Assembly (NCBI GenBank): GCA_028023455.1
Contig: JAQFVV010000022.1
Span: 5,485,998 to 5,549,997 of the forward strand
From: Epiperipatus broadwayi
Taxonomy: Eukaryota; Onychophora; Udeonychophora; Euonychophora; Peripatidae
Length of the DNA stretch: 64,000 nt
Reading direction: 5' to 3'
This document shows, piece after piece, positions 58,540 to 64,000 of the stretch. Made by a program: the position numbers and the translations under genes. Under the pieces are notes generated by a model. The model did no database searches and was not told where the DNA came from. It worked only from the letters and a program-made list of their open reading frames with translations. Positions within the stretch are counted from its first letter, which is position 1, and each line of letters opens with the position of its first letter.

Positions 58540-59780
58540 AAAATCATATTTTTACCTTTATCATATGTGGGTGCTGGGTAGTTAGTTATATTTTATGTGC
58601 TTATATTATTTAAGTACATGTTGCAAGCTTAAAATACGCGAGTAAACGCATCTTCACTTTTGAATATCTATAATATTAAATTCTTAGCTGTGGAAATTAT
58701 AGCAGGCTGCCTACGAATATCAAATTATTCATTTGTGTAAGCGACAATTCATTCATTATCCTCTGAATATCAATGATAAGTCAGATTATTTTTAAACAAA
58801 CAAAAAAGAAAAAAAAATTAAAATGAAATATTTGTCTATCTTAAAAAATATATAATAGGTTCTAATAATTCAAAAAAAACTGTTTCCTCAATTTTGTTTA
58901 TTTTGTCGGAAAAATAACAATACTTGAAAATAAGACTACTTGTGATAATTTGCATTATCGACAAAAATGTAATCTTCAATACCTCACTTTAGTATAAGAG
59001 AAAAGCGGAATGATATTATTTTACATAACATGTTGAACGATATGTATATAAATAAACACGCCTAAAAAAAGATGTTTGCAAACATTTATTGAACTTCATT
59101 TTAATTTATTAATATAATAAAGTTATAACTTATGAAGTAAAACAATGTGTTAATTAATTTTATTCCAAATAAATATATATATATTCGTATAAATGTTGAA
59201 ATTCTCACTCAACAAAATATTTATTTCAAGAACAATCATAAAATACAAGAGTGGAATATCATTCAAGATAAATTACAATATATTTTTTTTTAATTAAAAA
59301 AAAAACATTAAAATAAATACTTAACTGTCTAGTGTGCGTAAACATGCATCATTTTAAGAAATAACAAAAAAATAAGGGATATCGCCATTTAACAATATAT
59401 ATATATAGGTAGCATATACATAGGTGTATAAAATGAAATGTCTATCAATAATTTAAAATGCGTAAATATTCTAATAATTTTTATTAATAATTCATTAAAC
59501 TAGAGAATATACATTTAATGAATAATATTTCTGTAGTGCAAATTTCATTACACCACCCTAATACAAGGTAGATAATGGTTTCCATCCACTTTTAACATCT
59601 TGTGGACGGGTGTCAACATCAAGGTATAAAGGTGGATAAAAACCAGTTTTTACCATGTGTGAGACAGATATAATGAAAATTGCACTACAGAATATTATTC
59701 ATTAAATGGATAATGTCTAACCTAATGAATGATTAATAAAAATTATTAATATACTTCCATCAAATAGTTTGTGTCAAAGT
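58540..59780. other. AT-rich stretch with a possible foldback
   Basis: ATTCATTAAA...AATTTTCATTATAT-like sequences around 59,520-59,560 and 59,660-59,710 form an inverted pair (TGCAAATTTCATTA left, TAATGAAAATTGCA right), so a ~200-bp foldback is likely at about 59,490-59,720. No gene. Confidence 0.5.
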
Positions 59781-59784
59781 TAAA

Positions 59785-60500
59785 TCACTAAACATCATGT
59801 GATCACCATTTTCTATGCTTACACAAGCTGTTAAAATAGAAGCAGTACAAGTCAGAGTAAACCTTGTATTTATATATTGGACTATTTTCATGATCTGAGT
59901 ATTAAATGTTTTTAGAAAAATTTAACTTTATTTAAATATTCCAAATACATTCAACTGTGTTAGTAATAGCACATCAAACAGGTTAGTATATGCACAAAGT
60001 TTTGAGAGATATTATTCTCCCCTCTTCTTCAAATGTTGCTGGCCTAACCAGTGACAGTACTAGCTTGGGAATTGAACCCGGACCCTTAGATTCTTGAGCA
60101 TTGAATTTTAAGATAATACTCTAACCAACTGACCTTAAAATTCAATACTCAAAAATCTAAGGGCTCAGGTTTGATTCCAAGCTAGTACTGCCACTGTTGA
60201 GGCCAGCAACACCTGAAGAAGAGGGGAGTATAATACCTCTCGAAACATTGTGCATATACTAACCTGTTTGATGTGCTATTACTAACAGCATAATGTATTT
60301 GGAATATTTAAATAAAGTTAAATTTTTCTAACATTCAATATTCAGATGATGGAAATAGTCCAATATATAAATATAGTACAACTAAAACACCATTATCACA
60401 AACCTTCAGGAAAACACAGAGTAAGCCTTGCACTCATTGATTACTCTGGCACACACTGGGTTTCACTACATATGGAGAGTTTTGCCTCTGTTGTGTCAAA
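59785..60500. repeat. Family A ends interrupted by the SINE foldback
   Basis: Left piece 59,785-59,860 (CACTAAACATCATGTGATCA) and right piece 60,417-60,495 (ATTGATTACTCTGGC, GGAGAGTTTTGCC) are two parts of one family A copy, separated by the insertion at 59,861-60,416. Confidence 0.75.
59861..60416. mobile_element. Inverted pair of tRNA-headed SINEs with 8-bp TSD
   Basis: CAGAGTAA lies on both sides (59,853-59,860 and 60,417-60,424). The left antisense unit is complete: on the minus strand, A box GTCAGTTGGTTAGAGTATTA (60,135 to 60,116), B box GGGTTCAATTCCC (60,079 to 60,067), then CTGAAGA-like and a GAGG...CCTC-type hairpin. The right sense unit starts inside the tRNA-like part and shows CTGAAGAAGAGG...CCTCTCGAAAC intact. 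Arms are about 250 bp. Confidence 0.85.
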
Positions 60501-60660
60501 GTTGAGAGTGGTAAGTTTGACATTTATCAGTTAAACTATATTAAGATATGAGTAAGAAATTGTGATCTTGGCCAACTGATGAGTGTTGGTTTAGCACATA
60601 ATGTGCATTTTGGGGAATCATACATCTTTTTCAGATCTTTGGTCATGTGTTCATGATTAT
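60500..60660 (+). repeat. Family C-like repeat with decayed hammerhead
   Basis: Same start as the 42.0-kb copy (GTCAAAGTTGAGAGTGG). The motif CCAA-CTGATGA-GTGTTGGTTTAGCAC is well kept but the second core strand reads ATAA instead of GAAA (about 60,593), so it should be dead. Confidence 0.75.
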
Positions 60661-60669
60661 ACTTCTCCA

Positions 60670-61035
60670 CAAGTTGCTAGAATATAAACCAGTCCTCCTG
60701 TAAATATTGTGTTCATTATCATGAACAGTAGAGAACAATTGGAAAAATTTAGATGACAATATTTTTAATCACATTACTTTTTTATTAGAATTCATGCCTT
60801 TTATATTTATATGTATAGTAGTGAATTAGCTTTTAAACAGTGTACTGTGTTGCAAACTCTTCTCTTCATCATTCCTCTACAAAGGCACTGAAAATACCCC
60901 AGATTAGACAAATGCTAAGGTGTGAGGGCAGTTACTGACAATAATATGAATATTAAAGAGCTTATCTACAAGCTTGTATCTTAAAGAAAAATTTTGAGTT
61001 TGTCTAAATTCTGACCCATGGAACATGATTTGTTG
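60670..61035. other. AT-rich stretch, no gene seen
   Basis: No feature supported. Confidence 0.4.
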
Positions 61036-61039
61036 TTAA

Positions 61040-61935
61040 TCGCAACTGTATATTAAAACAGGCAAAACTCTCCACATGTATTGCCTCTCAGTATAAGCCA
61101 GAGTAATCAATGGATGACAGAAGACTTGTGCAAAAAATGCCCATCTAGTGCCTACTCATCCAATATCCCAGACTAGTTTTTAGCTTTTGTCCTTCATCAG
61201 TGAGGAGCCTTGGATATGAGAGCACTTCACCTAGATCTTAGGATCTAATGCAACCCTCCAGCAGCCACCTTTTATCTCTACTTAACTACAAAATTATGAA
61301 TCTTAAATTGAAAACACTATAATATTTTCAATTCAAGCTCATTAGCTTATATGGTTATATAAGTCTGAACCCAGTTCAGTACCTATATACTTTGGTGTCT
61401 TTGGTTCTTTAATAACCATAGCCACCACTATCCTATTAGGCAGGATTGGTTTTAAGCCAATAAACATCACATGATCACCATTTCTTATGCTTGCTTATAA
61501 CTGTTATTAAAACAGGCAAAAACTCTCCATATATATTGCCCTCAATGCAAGCCACAGTAATAAATGATGACAGAAGGCTTGTGCATAAAATCCCCATCTA
61601 GTGCCTACTTATCCAATATCCCCAGGCTAATTTCTGGATTGTAGTTAAGTAGAGATAAAAGGTGGTTGCTGGAGGGTTGCATTAGATCCTAAGAACTATG
61701 TTCAGTGTTCTCATATCCAAGATTCCTCACTGATAAAGGTCACAATCCAGAAACTAGTCTGGGGATATTGGATGACTAGGCACTAGATGGGGATTTTATG
61801 TGCAAGCCTTCTGGCATCCATTGATTACTCTGGCTTGCATTGAGTGGCAATATGTGTGGAGAGTTTTGCCTGTTTTAATAACAGTTATAATCAAGCATAA
61901 GAAATGGTGATCATGTGATATTTATTGGTCACAAC
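61040..61935. repeat. Family A cluster: three partial or whole copies
   Basis: Antisense copy 61,045-61,330, with CTGATGA (minus, 61,194-61,200) but AAAA for GAAA. Second antisense copy 61,440-61,640, cut inside the motif just after its GAAA. Sense copy 61,640-61,935, with TCCTCA/TGGGGA helix I, GAAA 61,750-61,753, ACTAGT, but CTGATAA (G8 to A at 61,735). The outer ends with AACAGGCAAAA and TTTTGCCTGTT are inverted. Confidence 0.8.
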
Positions 61936-61939
61936 TGTA

Positions 61940-62790
61940 TATGTCAAAGTTTGTAAATTTCTGAAGCTAAGTGATGTAATCAGAGAAGAATCTGACTTAT
62001 TGATGAGAGTCCAGTTTCATTTTGGGAAAATCAAATTATGAGGAATTTAATGTTGCATTTGGAACAAAATGGGGTAGGATCTTGCAAAAATTTTACTTTT
62101 TGCAACATAATTCTTTTAATGTTGAAAGAATTTTTTCACTGAAAATCAGAAATATTATTTATTTGATATATGCATTAGGAAATGAAACTATCTTGAGTCA
62201 CTGCTTCAATCTGATTTGTTAAATCGTATGTTGTGAAAAAGCAATTTATCTCCTGATAAAAAAAATTACAAATATTTCAAAAGAGTGAAACTAATTGTGG
62301 CAGCATTACTTATCAAAATAATATTCACATATATATATATATATATTCAGATATTTAGAGTAAACATCTTTTTTCTATAAGTATGGTCACAGTATTCAGC
62401 AGAATATAATAATGCTATACAAGCTGTTCACAAATCTTTAAATCACAATTCCAAGTAGTGCAGTCATCTTTATATTTTAGACATATCTTTTGCTAGATGA
62501 ATAAAATAGTTAAGCTTATGATCTAGAGTTATTCCTATAGTACATAATCATACATAAATCTATAAAGATTAAATTTATTTACTGGATGCTTTACTTTTTA
62601 AGTGAATATTTGTTTCTACTGTATTCAGGGGATTAATATTAGGCTCCACTTTATAAAAAAGCTACCAAAACTTTTTATATCTTTATTATTAAGAAATGTT
62701 TATATTTGGGGAAAAAATATTTTTTGTGTGTGAAATAAAGGTCATATCTTGGAAGATCATTGACAAATATATTTTAAAAAGTATTGAAAG
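61940..62790. other. AT-rich stretch, no gene seen
   Basis: A 66-codon frame (62,022-62,222) has no motif. No feature supported. Confidence 0.35.
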
Positions 62791-62799
62791 AATCACAGA

Positions 62800-62965
62800 G
62801 GCTAAACTCTCCATACAGTAGCACCACTCAGTGAAAGTCAGAGTAATCAATAGATGCAAGAAGGTTTGTGCATAAAATCCCCATCTAGTGCCTACTCATC
62901 CAATATCTCCAGACTAGTTTCTAGCTTGTGGCTTTCATCAGTGGTGATCATGTGATGTTTCGTGG
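62800..62965 (-). repeat. Family A copy with intact core, internally deleted
   Basis: Minus strand: CTGATGA (62,935-62,941), AAGCCACAAGCTA, GAAA (62,918-62,921), ACTAGT, C, TGGAGA. The other strand of helix I is replaced at once by the terminal GTGATCATGTGATGTTT (62,943-62,959), so an internal deletion removed helix I down to about three pairs. Confidence 0.75.
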
Positions 62966-62999
62966 TTTAATACTGAAAGAATCCACTTCAAAATTTTAT

Positions 63000-63535
63000 A
63001 TTTACTTTGATTACCATAGCAATTATAAAAGTTTACAGAATTTCCTTCTAATTTATTTAAAATATTTGTCAGTAATTTTTCCGAAAGCAGAATGCAGAAA
63101 ATTCATATATTATAAGGATATGATTTTGATTTCACAATTTTTTTCTTTTAAAAGAGAAACATTTCTTAATAAAAATCTGAAAAGATTTGACATTTTTCAC
63201 ATATATACAGGTAATCAATAATATTTTTTAGTAATCCTAGAACATTAATGATGATGATTAAGTTATTATTCAGCTTAATATGGGTATATAAATATGGAGA
63301 TGACTAAGAAATAGCATTATAATAAAATCATTATAGGTTCTATATTAAGTCAGGCAATAAAATAGAAGAAAAGATGCATTACTTTGAATATCATGAAAAA
63401 TATGAACTATAAGTATAAACTATAAAAAAATTTGGAATAATGTTTTTCTAGCAGATGTTAAAATTTCTGTTCTGGAAAAAAAAAACATTGCTGTCTCACC
63501 ATCTAATATTTTTTATTAGATATAATGCCAACATC
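63000..63535. other. AT-rich stretch, no gene seen
   Basis: An open frame continues to 63,221 without motifs. No other feature supported. Confidence 0.35.
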
Positions 63536-63539
63536 TGAC

Positions 63540-64000
63540 AAAGCCACTCAAAAATTGCTTCTAAAAGAACCAGTAGAAATATGCTGAGGAATAAGCAGAA
63601 ATTTGAAAGACAAACCCAAATCAAACATTTTTATGATGAAAAGAAGGCTATAAAAAGCCTCAAATTGAATAAATCCATACTCATTCTTCCTGATGGCGAA
63701 GGCAATGCCATAATTGTAATGCAAAACTACTGATTACAATAACAAAATAAGAAAACTTCTCACTTCAAATCAATACAAAAAATTGACAAAAAATCATGTA
63801 TCACTTACAGAAACAAAATTATAAGCATTACTTAGAAAGCATTACAGTCTTTTCACTGATTCAGAAAAACAATAATTAACATCATCTATTAGCAAAATTC
63901 TTCATCTTTATGGGATACTTGAAAACAATAAGAATCATGTTTCATTAAGATCTATTGTTAGGTTTAGAAATTCATCTTTTTGTCAACATTACTTTTCAAA
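63540..64000 (+). pseudogene. Penelope-like element 3, N-terminal part, cut by window end
   Basis: Plus strand, broken frame: LNKSILILPDGEGNAIIVMQ (about 63,667-63,725) matches the PLE block with ADKGNAVVVM-type sequence before the RT; near the end ILHLYGILENNKNHVSLRSI (about 63,898-63,957) is the first RT block, equivalent to LYGLPKIHK...PLRPIV in PLE 1. Stops between these blocks show decay. The catalytic and GIY-YIG parts would lie beyond the window. Confidence 0.75.

Noticed and set aside
60565-60618. Hammerhead at 60.57 kb as functional
   Set aside because: The first core strand and helix II are good, but GAAA is changed to ATAA; kept only as a decayed repeat.

Overview
This window is nuclear DNA of an animal, most likely an invertebrate; I cannot name the species. 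It is strongly AT-rich. I find no convincing host protein-coding gene, ribosomal RNA gene or bacterial-style operon. Almost everything recognisable is mobile-element debris: Penelope-like elements (PLEs) with reverse transcriptase plus GIY-YIG endonuclease, an RTE-type LINE, a longer APE-type LINE, a mariner remnant, tRNA-headed SINE-like units and many short foldback elements. One 71-bp tRNA-Val-like sequence lies near 39.8 kb.

Layout. 0-7 kb: short foldbacks, several carrying a hammerhead-type core, and an RTE-tailed chimeric short element (4,882-5,242). 7-11.2 kb: a 37-codon ORF with a TATA-like box, a 5'-truncated RTE LINE (8,245-9,276), a PLE-type terminal repeat with a hammerhead motif, an antisense RTE scrap and a tRNA-like SINE. 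12.5-13.3 kb: mariner transposase remnant. 16.5-23.2 kb: a very large, diverged inverted repeat with arms of about 3 kb around a short centre. 23.6-30.7 kb: a nearly full-length but inactivated LINE. 32.5-34.3 kb: PLE on the minus strand with a small repeat inserted in it. 36.1-36.8 kb: foldback. 39.8 kb: tRNA-like. 40.5-47.5 kb: RTE scrap, hammerhead copies and a second PLE (plus strand). 48.8-54.4 kb and 59.8-63 kb: dense foldbacks with hammerhead motifs. 63.5 kb to the end: 5' part of a third PLE running off the window.

The main result is the hammerhead set. About twenty places carry CTGANGA - short stem - GAAA - small palindrome - a strand complementary to the bases just before CTGANGA. 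This is the layout of a type I hammerhead ribozyme with a minimal helix III, a form known from PLE terminal repeats and small animal retrozymes. At least three families (A, B, C) differ in sequence but keep the fold, and stem changes compensate. The best copies are 51,259-51,300 (A), 5,855-5,894 minus (B), and 9,643-9,686, 42,147-42,186 and 47,392-47,437 (C). Many sit in head-to-head inverted pairs, antisense copy left and sense copy right. Three PLE coding remnants in the same window are a plausible source of the machinery that moved them. No enzyme, cleavage or expression was tested; all calls come from reading the sequence.
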